Made by a program: the position numbers and the translations under genes
NCBI RefSeq assembly: GCF_003097515.1
Contig: NZ_CP029188.1
Location: 3,979,001 to 4,043,000, forward strand
DNA: 64,000 bases
Direction: 5' to 3'
Source of the DNA: Streptomyces tirandamycinicus
GTDB taxonomy: Bacteria > Actinomycetota > Actinomycetes > Streptomycetales > Streptomycetaceae
Part shown: one piece after another, positions 8,110-15,914 of the stretch
Layout of the letters: each line of letters begins with the position of its first letter
Numbering within the stretch: position 1 is the stretch's first letter
Notes under the pieces: generated by a model
Seen by the model: the letters and a program-made list of their open reading frames with translations, nothing else
What the model was told of the DNA's origin: nothing
Databases searched by the model: none

Positions 8110-8739
8110 GTGGTGGACCACCAGGATGAGACCAGGGCGGCCTACGACGGGATCGTCGAGCTGTATGCGTCGATGTTCGCTGATCGGCTGGAAACGCAGC
8201 CCTTCGCCCGAGCTATGGTCGGCACCTTCGCCGAGCAGGTGCGCGGGACGGGGAACCTGCAAGTAGCCGACGTCGGGTGCGGGCCCGGACATCTGACGGC
8301 CATGCTGCACGACTTGGGGCTGGACGCCTTCGGGGTCGACCTCTCCCCGGCCATGGTGGACCACGCCCGGCGGGCCCATCCGGCGCTGCTATTCGACGAG
8401 GCCCGGATGGAGGCCCTACCAATCGAGGACGGCGCCCTCGGCGGCGTGCTGGCCCACTACTCGATGATCCACACCCCTCCTGGGGAACTACCCGCGCTGC
8501 TCACCGAGCAGGCGCGGGTCCTGGCACCAGGAGGCCTCCTCCTGGTCTCGTTCTTCGCGACCAACGGACCCGAGCCGGTCCGATTCGACCACAAGGTGAC
8601 GCCCGCCTATAGCTGGCCGGCGGACCGGTTCGCCGAGCTGCTGGCTGGAGCCGGGATCGTCACGTTCGCCCGGCTGCTCCACGACCCGGCCTCTGAGCGG
8701 GGCTTCCTCGACGCCCACTTGCTGGCCCGCCTCCGCTAG
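8110..8739 (+). CDS. Class I SAM-dependent methyltransferase
   Basis: 209 residues. Motif I is VADVGCGPGHLT at about 52-63, followed by the acidic end of strand 2 (FGVDLSPAMV), EALPIEDGALGGVLAHYSMIH and RVLAPGGLLLVSFF, the order of a Methyltransf_11 domain. It resembles small-molecule methyltransferases of Streptomyces and no substrate can be assigned. Two GTG codons open the frame; I use the first. It is monocistronic cargo, with an integrase relic immediately downstream. Confidence 0.85.
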   Translation: MVDHQDETRAAYDGIVELYASMFADRLETQPFARAMVGTFAEQVRGTGNLQVADVGCGPGHLTAMLHDLGLDAFGVDLSPAMVDHARRAHPALLFDEARMEALPIEDGALGGVLAHYSMIHTPPGELPALLTEQARVLAPGGLLLVSFFATNGPEPVRFDHKVTPAYSWPADRFAELLAGAGIVTFARLLHDPASERGFLDAHLLARLR

Positions 8740-8763
8740 AGCATGGCCCATACATTGGCCTCT

Positions 8764-8856
8764 TACTGGTGAGCTCGCGTATTCAACTGTCGCCAGTTCC
8801 CCGAGGAACCCAGCCCACTGGTGACCGTGTGTGATCTCCAACGGCGTATCGACTCC
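8764..8856. repeat. Left copy of a 93-bp repeat (integrase 3' end)
   Basis: Aligns without gaps to 10449-10541 at roughly 83% identity. In both copies the leftward strand encodes the same protein tail (RYA.GDH.RSP.GW.PRG.GDS stop). The two copies bracket a divergent pair of membrane-protein genes. Confidence 0.8.
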
Positions 8857-8960
8857 GGGTGAGCTGCTTGTGCTGGTCCGGGGCCGGTGGCGTTCAGCGA
8901 CGCTCGGCGAGGACCTGCCGCCGGGGTCCTCCGGCGTCGCCGGGGCCGCTTGGGCCTCAA
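8783..8960 (-). pseudogene. Remnant of a tyrosine-recombinase C-terminus
   Basis: The last 20 codons (RYAVGDHTRSPVGWVPRGTG, then DS and a stop) are a clear relative of the tail of the pseudogene at 10468. Further upstream the similarity fades and frames are broken, so only the 3' end survives. It is probably left over from an older integrated element. Confidence 0.6.
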
Positions 8961-8977
8961 CCCCGGGCAGCCGTCAT

Positions 8978-9649
8978 TCAGCGGTACTGCTCCGGAATTT
9001 CCATCTCGTCTGAACCGTCGGAGATGTACCCCACCCCCGGGTTCACGACCTCGGCAACGACGATCCAGGGTCTATGCCCCTCCACTTCGCAGACCGCGTG
9101 CAGGCGCAGTTTCGCCTCCCAGTACCCGTCCACCCAGTCTCCCGGGTCTTGGAACCAGCTCGGCGGCTCGGAGTTATCCATCTGCCGGTGCACGAAGTTG
9201 CCGCGCTCCAGGCTCCGGATAATGCACTGGCGGCCGGGCGCGGCAACCCCGTCGACCCCGGGGCTGAATCGGGCGGGCCCCCAGATCACCGACGGCAGCT
9301 CCGTACGCATAGCTTCGTCGTAATGCGGTCTGGCTGAGTGATCCCGTCCGGCCTCGTCGCGCACCGTGAGGGTGATCGTGTCGAGGTGATCCAGGCCGAC
9401 CGGGCCGGCGAGTGTGGTGGTGAGCCTCAGGCGGTTGGAGCCCACGCGGATCAGGCTGAAGGTCAGCTTAGGAGTCAACTCGCGGTGCCAGCGGTCTCGT
9501 TCGATCTGCGCCACCTCTCGCGCGGTGTCAGCCGAGTCCGCAGCGGCCGCCGCCGCTTTGCGGGTCGTCCAGTACGCCATGACCGCGGCGACCACCACCC
9601 CGACCGCGGTAACAATGGCACCGAACGCCGTCCAGTCGTCAGTGTTCAT
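8978..9649 (-). CDS. Membrane-anchored hypothetical protein, leftward half of a divergent pair
   Basis: 223 residues: one N-terminal membrane helix (FGAIVTAVGVVVAAVMAYW, residues 9-27), a basic/Ala-rich coil (TTRKAAAAAADSADTAREVAQIERDRWH), and then a beta-rich soluble domain with SLIRVGSNRLRLTTTLAGPVG, which resembles the immunoglobulin-like domain common after such anchors. Function unknown. The start is 35 bp from the divergent gene at 9685. TACGGT lies eight bases before the ATG, suggesting a leaderless transcript. Bracketed by the 93-bp repeats. Confidence 0.7.
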   Translation of the reverse strand: MNTDDWTAFGAIVTAVGVVVAAVMAYWTTRKAAAAAADSADTAREVAQIERDRWHRELTPKLTFSLIRVGSNRLRLTTTLAGPVGLDHLDTITLTVRDEAGRDHSARPHYDEAMRTELPSVIWGPARFSPGVDGVAAPGRQCIIRSLERGNFVHRQMDNSEPPSWFQDPGDWVDGYWEAKLRLHAVCEVEGHRPWIVVAEVVNPGVGYISDGSDEMEIPEQYR

Positions 9650-9657
9650 GGCGCCGG

Positions 9658-9678
9658 ACCGTAGCAGCAGCCTAGGTT
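9658..9678. promoter_or_regulatory. Divergent -10 elements of two probably leaderless genes
   Basis: On the plus strand TAGGTT (9673-9678) ends six bases before ATG at 9685. On the minus strand TACGGT (9663-9658) ends eight bases before ATG at 9649. Leaderless mRNAs are common in Streptomyces. The 35-bp gap leaves no room for separate ribosome sites. Confidence 0.5.
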
Positions 9679-9684
9679 CTCCAC

Positions 9685-10386
9685 ATGGACTCAGGAGACT
9701 GGATCGCTCTGATCGCGGTCGTTGTGTCGGTCGGCGCCGCCTTCATCAGCGCATGGCAGGCCCGGATCGCTCGCACGTCCGCAGATAGTCAGATGGAGAT
9801 GGCCAAGCGGGTGCACCGCGAACAAAACGAGCCCTACGTCGTCGTGGACATCGAGCCCTACCAGCCAGGCTCCCCAGCCATGGTCCTGGTCATTGAGAAC
9901 ATCGGCCCCACGGTAGCCAGAAACGTGCGGATCAGTTGCGACCCGCCGATCGTCTCAAATTGGGGCGATGACCTGACCGCAACCCTGCAACAGATCATGT
10001 CGCAGCCCATCTCAGCGCTGCCTCCCCGAAGGCGCCTCGTCTATCTCTTCGACGACCACGACCGGTGGCGTACCGACCTCCCGACCGCCTACACGTTCAC
10101 TGTTCAATGCGATGGACCTGAAGGCGCAGTGGAGGCGTTGGAGTACATGATCGATTTCGGTTTTTGGGGGGACTCGCTGATTGGCGAGCGGCCTACCAAG
10201 CGGCTGGAGGAGGAGCTAGACAGCATCAGCACTGTGCTGGGCAAGCTGACCGACAGTTACAAGCTGGCTGCTGCCCCAATGATCAGGGAGGAACGGCAAC
10301 GTCAGGCGGACGCGTTCAGGGAACGAAGAAACCGGGTACCTCGTCCCCCCTCGCCAGACCTTCCGAGCGGATCGCCAGACGCCTGA
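9685..10386 (+). CDS. Membrane-anchored hypothetical protein, rightward half of a divergent pair
   Basis: 233 residues with the same plan as its divergent neighbour: one N-terminal helix (WIALIAVVVSVGAAFISAW, residues 6-24), a coil (QARIARTSADSQMEMAKRVH) and a soluble domain opening with PYVVVDIEPYQPGSPAMVLV and IENIGPTVARNVRI, a pattern seen in many actinobacterial proteins of unknown role. The C-terminus is Arg/Pro-rich and probably disordered. Shared architecture and promoter suggest the two gene products act together at the membrane. Confidence 0.7.
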   Translation: MDSGDWIALIAVVVSVGAAFISAWQARIARTSADSQMEMAKRVHREQNEPYVVVDIEPYQPGSPAMVLVIENIGPTVARNVRISCDPPIVSNWGDDLTATLQQIMSQPISALPPRRRLVYLFDDHDRWRTDLPTAYTFTVQCDGPEGAVEALEYMIDFGFWGDSLIGERPTKRLEEELDSISTVLGKLTDSYKLAAAPMIREERQRQADAFRERRNRVPRPPSPDLPSGSPDA

Positions 10387-10448
10387 ACTGGTGCGGGTAG
10401 CTCAGGGCAGGTCAGCACTGCGCCTTCGTGGCTGCCGACCGGCCTTGG

Positions 10449-10541
10449 TACTGATGGACTCGCGTAATCAACTGTCGCCGGGTCCCCGAGGAGTCCAGCC
10501 CGCTGGTGACCTTCCGTGATCTCCTTGGGCGTATCGGCTCC
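10449..10541. repeat. Right copy of the 93-bp repeat (integrase 3' end)
   Basis: Pairs with 8764-8856. This copy is still joined to most of its integrase pseudogene. Confidence 0.8.
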
Positions 10542-11334
10542 ACGTGCCGCCGGTCTCGTTGCGGAGCCGGGTGGTGGTCTTGTGGTGGTAGCCGAGCGCG
10601 TCCGCGACCACGGGGGCGGGCATGTCGAGGAGCTGCTGGCGGATGGCGGCGCCGCGGGCAGCTGCGGCCGGGATCCCGATCTCGTTCAGCAGAGCGGACA
10701 GGTGATCGGGGCGGAACGGCTGGCCGGCCCTGCGGCCGGGGAAGAGCCAGCCGGACGCGGGGGTTGGTGGCGGTGTTCATGTTGTCGCGGTGTGCGATGT
10801 GTTCCAGCAGCAGGTCCACGACCGGCTCGGGGATCGGCGAGGGTGACTTCCCGAGCCGTAGCAGCACGGTGTCGCCGTCGCGGATGACGTCGTCGAGGGT
10901 GAGTCGGACGATGCGGCTCACGGGCTGCGCGTAGGGGAGCACGATGACTCCGGCGACTCGGAGCCTCATCGGTGTCTCCGTGTCGGTCAGTAGTCGGCCG
11001 AGGGCGTCGAGGCGCTCGTCGTCGCTCATTGCGGCCCGCCGGGAGACCTTCATGGCCGGAACAGAGAGGAAGCCTGGGCAGCGGTGGGTCTGCATGGCCC
11101 AGTTGAGGAAGGCTCGCAAGCAGGTGCGGCCGTGTTCCGTGTTCTCGGCCCGCCACGCGTCGATGTCGAGCTGGCCACAGGACGCGAGGTTGGTGTTCCG
11201 CTTGCCGAGCCAGTGCAGGAAGGCGGTCGCGTACTTGATTTGCTCGGCGGCGAACCGGCGGATGCTCGGTGTGATGTGGCTCCGGTCAGTGCGGGCCCGC
11301 AGCCGGGCGCCGACGAGGGCGGGCTTCGTCCATC
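10468..11334 (-). pseudogene. Tyrosine recombinase/integrase pseudogene, frameshifted
   Basis: From about 11330 the leftward strand encodes an integrase-type protein (ITPSIRRFAAEQIKYATAFL, DIDAWRAENTEHGRTCLRAF, VSRIVRLTLDDV). Near 10755 the frame breaks: the expected continuation GWLFPGRRAGQPFRP...RYAQGDHGRSPAGW lies in another frame and ends in TGA at 10468. An in-frame stop also precedes the first visible codons, so the 5' end is lost or displaced. No catalytic activity is expected. It is a different family from the intact AICE integrase. Confidence 0.75.
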
Positions 11335-11488
11335 AAGCGGCCGATTACCTCCGGCACCTGCGCGATGGCGACGGCGCACCCGGATCACCGTGGGCAGCAC
11401 GGGGGCTGCGATGGCTACCGCGGTGGTTATCCCCACCATCTCCGAGCGCGAGTTGAGCTTGCTGGCTCGCGCAGTGCGGGAAGGGCTG

Positions 11489-11517
11489 CGGGGCTGGCGC
11501 ACTTGGCCAGCCCCGCT
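11489..11517 (-). terminator. Hairpin downstream of int
   Basis: CGGGGCTGGC at 11489-11498 pairs with GCCAGCCCCG at 11505-11514, just past the int stop at 11536. Probable end of the 12-kb leftward transcript. Confidence 0.65.
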
Positions 11518-11535
11518 CGGTGTTGTGGTAGCCCT

Positions 11536-12915
11536 CTAGGAGGTGGTGCTCCACTCTTCGAGGGCGGCGTCGATGCGCCTGTTTGCCCGACCCTGGGACT
11601 GAGCCAAGACCTTGGCGTAGATCCGGAACATGACGGCGAGGCTGTGGCCAGCCCGACGGGCGCACTCTGCCGGGTCCACTCCTGAGCTGAGCCAGAACGA
11701 GATGCCCGCGTGTCGTAGGTCGTATGGTCGCTTGGCGAGCAGGGAGCCCCGTTCAGCATCGGAGAGGGCCTTCTCACGGGCTCTGGCCCACACTTCGCCG
11801 TATCCGCTCTCTTGGACCACGCCACCGCGCAGGGTCTGGAAGACCCTGCCGTCCTTCGCCGTGCCATGTTCCTTGAGGTGCTGGCGAAGCACCTGGACGA
11901 AGACGGGCGGGATGGGCACTGGCCGGGATTCGTTTGGTGCCCGCCACTTCAGGCTTCGCTGGTCGTGGGCGGTGCCGGCATCCGTCCAGTCACGGCCAAC
12001 GCGTACGAGCCCGCGGCGGAGAGTGAGGGTGCCCCAGCCCTGCTCCGGGAGGTGGCACTGGTCGGCCCGGAGATTAATGACTTCAGAGGGGCGCATGGCC
12101 GCGTGATACATGCAGCCGAAGAACGCCTCCAGGCTCGCTCCTCGCTCGCCCTGCTCGCGGACAGCCTGCAGGAGGCGGCGGATCTGGCGGGGGTTCGCAA
12201 CGGCCTCCGGGTCTACCTCTTCCGACGTCCGGGGTGGGGTCCAGCTCACCGACGACAGCGGATTGGTCATGGTGGAGAAGTACTTGGACTCCGCCGCGTA
12301 CGTGAGGGCCTGGTTGAAGCAGACCCGCTTGCGGCGAGCGGTTCTCGCTGCTGCCGGCTTCCCATCGAGTTTCGTGCTGAGCGCGTGGAGGGCTTTGCGC
12401 AGCACGAGCGGGTCCTCGAGGTCGGAGACCGAGACGGACTGCTTCTTCACCCACTCCAGAGCTTCGCGCCACTCGGCAGGAGGCTGCTGTTCGCGAGCCT
12501 TCTTGTTGTAGGACCAGCTGTAGAGGGCGCGTCGGAGTATTCGGGCGTCTGGGCGGCCGGCCTCCGTCTTCACCAAGGCAGGCGTGATGGTGGCCAGTGC
12601 GTCGGCGAGCCCGGGTCGGGACTTGGCAGGGGTGCTCTCCCACCTCATGTCGATGAACTTCAGGGTGTGCTCGTACCAGGTAACGGCCTGCTTGCGCTTG
12701 CGCAGTTCGGAGGCAGGAAGCCGCGTTTCCAGATCGAAGGGTTCGCCGTTTCGGGCCGCTGTGATGAGTTCGGCCTTGCGGCTCTCAGCCAGTGGCTTCG
12801 TGAGGTAGGACTCGGACTTTTCTCTGCCGCCCACGGACCACCGGACTTCGAAGGGCTTTCGGCGGCCGGCGCGTTCGCGGATGTCCCAGAAGCGGACGTC
12901 GTAGCTCGTGGGCAT
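11536..12915 (-). CDS. int: AICE tyrosine integrase
   Basis: 459-residue site-specific recombinase that would join attP to the tRNA-Tyr attB. The C-terminal catalytic domain shows the first Arg in AAMRPSEVINLRADQ, YDLRHAGISFWL (His-box Arg), RRAGHSLAVMFRIYAKVL with the GHS and the nucleophilic Tyr. This matches pSAM2/SLP1-type integrases. The ATG at 12915 is the true start: it overlaps the xis stop (TGATG), and the longer frame upstream is a shadow of xis. Unusually, attL is 9.4 kb away rather than adjacent. Confidence 0.93.
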   Translation of the reverse strand: MPTSYDVRFWDIRERAGRRKPFEVRWSVGGREKSESYLTKPLAESRKAELITAARNGEPFDLETRLPASELRKRKQAVTWYEHTLKFIDMRWESTPAKSRPGLADALATITPALVKTEAGRPDARILRRALYSWSYNKKAREQQPPAEWREALEWVKKQSVSVSDLEDPLVLRKALHALSTKLDGKPAAARTARRKRVCFNQALTYAAESKYFSTMTNPLSSVSWTPPRTSEEVDPEAVANPRQIRRLLQAVREQGERGASLEAFFGCMYHAAMRPSEVINLRADQCHLPEQGWGTLTLRRGLVRVGRDWTDAGTAHDQRSLKWRAPNESRPVPIPPVFVQVLRQHLKEHGTAKDGRVFQTLRGGVVQESGYGEVWARAREKALSDAERGSLLAKRPYDLRHAGISFWLSSGVDPAECARRAGHSLAVMFRIYAKVLAQSQGRANRRIDAALEEWSTTS

Positions 12916-13085
12916 CAGTGGACGGGCTCCTCGCAGCTCTCCAGCCACGCGTCGAATTCGCGTCGGCGAAAGCGCAGTTGTCCGTTGGGCAGCTTGATGT
13001 AGCGAGGTGCCTTCCCGCGGGCGCGCATGCGGTAGAAGGCGGCACGGGACATGCCGAGTTCGTCCAGGACGTCGGCGAGCTTCAT
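12915..13085 (-). CDS. xis: Small HTH excisionase
   Basis: 56 residues: MKLADVLDELGMSRAAFYRM followed by RARGKAPRYIKLPNGQLRFRRREFDAWLESC, the helix-turn-helix and wing of MerR-like/AlpA-like excisionases. It should bend att DNA and direct Int toward excision. The stop overlaps the int start (TGATG), the standard AICE xis-int arrangement. Confidence 0.88.
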   Translation of the reverse strand: MKLADVLDELGMSRAAFYRMRARGKAPRYIKLPNGQLRFRRREFDAWLESCEEPVH

Positions 13086-13108
13086 GTGCGGTTCTCGGCG
13101 CAAGGCGA

Positions 13109-13291
13109 TCAGTCCCCCTTGGAGATCTGCGGGTTGTCGATGGGCGTGGCGACGGTGAGGTAGAGCCGTACGAGGCGGCTGGGCGGTCGGTCGGGGTAGG
13201 GCTGGCTGGTGTCGAGGACGTCCAGCACGCGCGCGAGCTGCTGGGCTGTGCGGAGGCATTCGAGTTCGGTGCCGTGGAGGCGGATTCGCAT
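13109..13291 (-). CDS. Small AICE protein upstream of xis
   Basis: 60 residues (MRIRLHGTELECLRTAQQLA...), not recognised by function. Proteins of this type, beginning MRIR(L/I)xG and containing a short helical segment plus RLVRLYLTV, commonly sit between rep and xis in Streptomyces elements. The reading ends 23 bp before xis. Predicted cytosolic, one Cys. Role may be in replication control; this is inference from position only. Confidence 0.6.
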   Translation of the reverse strand: MRIRLHGTELECLRTAQQLARVLDVLDTSQPYPDRPPSRLVRLYLTVATPIDNPQISKGD

Positions 13292-13382
13292 GGCAGGGAC
13301 TCCAAGCGGTGGTTTCGGCCGATGGGTGTTGTGCGCGGAGCGTGAGCGGCCAGGCGGCGGACGAGGGCCGGGACCGGAAGGT

Positions 13383-13554
13383 GTCAGCAACGTCAGCAGA
13401 AGTCGTCTACCTGCAGCCTTGGTGCGCTGACTGCTGTCAGCAGGCGTCAGCAGCGTCAGCGAATGCCGGTACTTCTGCTGACGTTGCTGACCCTTGCTGA
13501 CTTCCCGTCCCCAGGTGTTCTCGCTGGTCGGCGACTTTTGCTGACGTTGCTGAC
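13383..13554. repeat. Cluster of GTCAGCA repeats including a 21-bp inverted repeat
   Basis: A 21-bp block at 13383-13403 (GTCAGCAACGTCAGCAGAAG, then T) recurs as its exact reverse complement at 13471-13491, and again with one change at 13534-13554. More GTCAGC/GCTGAC heptamers fill the space between. It lies immediately after the stop of the replication gene. Iterons of a replication origin, a regulator site or a terminator cluster are all possible. Confidence 0.75.
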
Positions 13555-13556
13555 GG

Positions 13557-15578
13557 TTAGCGGCCATCGGAACCGCCCTCAGAGGCGTGGAGGGAGGGGT
13601 GGACACGGTAGGTAGCGGTGGGCGGGCGCCAGGGCTGTCCGGTCTTCGTCGGTTCGTCGGCGCGGAGGTAGCCGTGGGATTCGAGGAGCGCGAGGGCGGG
13701 CTCGACCTGGGCGACGGTGCGGAATCGTCGGGAGGCGGCGACGGCGTCGCGGCGCTTGATGGCGGTGCGCCAGGTGCCGTCGGCCTTGGGCCGGCGGAGC
13801 CAGGCGAGGATGGTCTGCGCGGCTTCGGTAGCAGGGTCGGAGCCGATGAGGTCGAAGACCGCCAGGGCGTGGTCGGTGTAGTAGCGGGTGATCTCGGCAG
13901 CACGGGTGACTGCGTCTTCGCCCACGGGGCGGCCCCAGGCGTCGGATCCGACGTGGTCACTGAGGTGGAGGAGTGCGGCGACGCGGGCGGTGGCGCCGAC
14001 CCACTTGCCCGCCCAGTCGAGCAGGTGGGAGAGCCGCTGGTCGGGGCGAAGCGAGGCCTCGAGTTCCTCCTGCAGCCTCTCGATGGCGTGATCGGCCTGC
14101 GCCGACATGGGCACGGTCACGGGCTCGGGCAGGGCGTAAAGGGTGCGCAGGAGGCTTGTGAGGCGATTGCTGTACTGCTGAGCGACGGGCTCGGGGACGG
14201 GAGCAGTGCGGGTCTTGCGGTAACCGAGATTCGAGGCAGGCAGGGCGAACAGGAAGCGGGCGAGCAGGCCCCGGTCGCGGGCGCCGTGTGCGTCGGCGAG
14301 GTCCTGCAGGACGGCGGGCTGCGGCGTGACGCCAATAGTGAGCGCGGGTTTGTCGACAGAGGGCTGTTCGCGGGTGATGCGGTCGGTCTGCAGTCGCTCG
14401 CCCTTGTGGGCCTGGAGGAAGACTCCGAGGTTGGGCTTGGCGCTGTAGCGGCCGGCGATGATGTCGAACAGGTCGCCTTCGGGCGAGAGCGCCGCGAGGC
14501 AGCGGTGTACGGCGAGTTGCTGGGCGAGCGGTTCGGGGGTGATGTCGCCCGACACCGTGAGCCGAGGGACCGGCGGGACGTGGATCTCGTCAGCGAGCAT
14601 GCGAGCCCCGGAGGCTTCGGCGACGAGGGCGGTGCGGTCGATGCCGTCGCCAGGTTTGCGCGCCTTGGCCATGAGGGCTTCGGCTTCGGCTTCCGCGGCG
14701 TCCTTGGCGGTCTGGGCCTCGATGCGCGAGGCGCGGGATTCCTCCTGGAGCTGCTTCTCCACCTCGTAGACCGGCGCGGTCATCGCAGCGAAGACATCGG
14801 ACTTGCGGGAGGCCGGGGGCATAGCGCACACCAGGTAGAGGTTCGTCTGCTCGGTCCAGCCCGGCCGGACCTGGACGTGCACGCGTCCGCCCGCAGCCGT
14901 GGAGAGCGCGGCCAGACCCATGGTGGCGGCGAGGTCCGGCGGAGTCTGGGTGAACTCGGCTACCGCCGCGACGGTCTCAGCAACCCATGGCGGCAGGGCA
15001 CCGACGGGGAATGTGGGAAGCGGACCATGGGTGCCGAGAGGGATCGGGTCGGGCCACTTCTGGGTGTCGCGCAGCGCGGCGAGCTCCCGCTCGGCGTCGG
15101 CGGCGATCTGTCCGGCGCTGCTGCTGCCGCTCCGAGCCCGTGCCATCGTGCGGGTGGCGGTCTCGATGAGTCTGCGTTCCGCGGCCTTCTCCGCGACGAT
15201 CTCCGCGTAGTAGCCACCATTTGCTGCGGTCGGCACGGCCTGAACGAGGATGTGGAGGTAGGTAGCGCCGCCCACCCGGTGGAGGTCTCCTGCCTTCTGC
15301 AGGTAGTTCGTGACCGTGATGACGTCGATCGGGCGCCCACTGTTGCGCATGTCGACGATCGCGGCGTGGATGGTGGCATGGGCCGGTTCGTAGTAGTCAT
15401 CGGGGCCGATGAACCTGGTGACTTCGGCGAAGGCGTCAAACGTGGGGCTGGGCAGGAGCATGGCGCCTAGAGCGGCCTGTTCGGCATCCTTGTCGTTCGG
15501 TGGGGAACCCGCGAGGTCGTCAGCTCTGGTGTGCAGAGGGCGGACGTTGCCGTACTCGCCGTGCGGCTGTTCGGTCAC
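13557..15578 (-). CDS. AICE replication protein: DnaB-like N-domain plus DUF3987
   Basis: 673 residues. Residues about 26-130 resemble the N-terminal domain of DnaB helicase (DKDAEQAALGAMLLPSPTFD...VGGATYLHILVQAVPTAANG). From about 190 the protein follows the DUF3987 pattern (LPPWVAETVAAVAEFTQTPP, AMPPASRKSD as the phosphate-binding-like segment, LSPEGDLFDIIAGRYS, ARFLFALP). Such fusions are encoded at the rep position of AICEs and are thought to initiate rolling-circle or helicase-dependent replication. Start GTG with AGGGAAAGGG upstream. Followed by iteron-like repeats. Confidence 0.82.
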   Translation of the reverse strand: MTEQPHGEYGNVRPLHTRADDLAGSPPNDKDAEQAALGAMLLPSPTFDAFAEVTRFIGPDDYYEPAHATIHAAIVDMRNSGRPIDVITVTNYLQKAGDLHRVGGATYLHILVQAVPTAANGGYYAEIVAEKAAERRLIETATRTMARARSGSSSAGQIAADAERELAALRDTQKWPDPIPLGTHGPLPTFPVGALPPWVAETVAAVAEFTQTPPDLAATMGLAALSTAAGGRVHVQVRPGWTEQTNLYLVCAMPPASRKSDVFAAMTAPVYEVEKQLQEESRASRIEAQTAKDAAEAEAEALMAKARKPGDGIDRTALVAEASGARMLADEIHVPPVPRLTVSGDITPEPLAQQLAVHRCLAALSPEGDLFDIIAGRYSAKPNLGVFLQAHKGERLQTDRITREQPSVDKPALTIGVTPQPAVLQDLADAHGARDRGLLARFLFALPASNLGYRKTRTAPVPEPVAQQYSNRLTSLLRTLYALPEPVTVPMSAQADHAIERLQEELEASLRPDQRLSHLLDWAGKWVGATARVAALLHLSDHVGSDAWGRPVGEDAVTRAAEITRYYTDHALAVFDLIGSDPATEAAQTILAWLRRPKADGTWRTAIKRRDAVAASRRFRTVAQVEPALALLESHGYLRADEPTKTGQPWRPPTATYRVHPSLHASEGGSDGR

Positions 15579-15914
15579 TGGGTGCTGGGCCCTTTCCCTG
15601 GTCGTGCTGTGTCAGGTCGTCTCGGAGCGGTCTTGATCAATGCCTCTGCATGTAGGTACGTCTGCGGGCGAAATCTGTGACACCTGTGGCGTCGCGCTGC
15701 CCTGGCGGCGGCGTTTGCGCATGACGCGCGCGCACGCGTAGGGCGGTCCAGAAAGTCCAGAAACCCTCGGCGCTCGGCCGCCCGCTGCTGGACGTCAGGG
15801 GCGTCAGCCAAGCGGCGTCGGACGCGTCTGACGGGGGTCGCGCGCACGTATGACCTGTGCGTTTGGGGCCCGCTGCCGTCCGGGCTGTCAGACGCGTCCG
15901 ACGCGTCAGGGCCG
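15579..15914. other. 336-bp noncoding region between tra and rep
   Basis: The only sizeable gap in the leftward train. It holds the 16-bp inverted repeat described separately, a direct repeat GTCCAGAAAGTCCAGAAA and several alternating GCGC tracts. No credible ORF. It could be the origin and/or the rep promoter-operator region. Confidence 0.55.
15817..15902. repeat. Perfect 16-bp inverted repeat around GACGCGTC
   Basis: GTCGGACGCGTCTGAC at 15817-15832 and its exact reverse complement GTCAGACGCGTCCGAC at 15887-15902, 54 bp apart; each arm is itself nearly palindromic (GACGCGTC core). A further half-site follows at 15899-15906. Probably binding sites for the replication protein or an AICE regulator. 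Confidence 0.7.

Noticed and set aside
13383..13554. Possible CRISPR array or attachment site
   Set aside because: Repeats are partly inverted, unevenly spaced and unrelated to the tRNA; iterons are more likely.
13587..15470. 627-codon frame opposite the replication gene
   Set aside because: Shadow with no recognisable domain; the opposite strand has DnaB-N and DUF3987 features.
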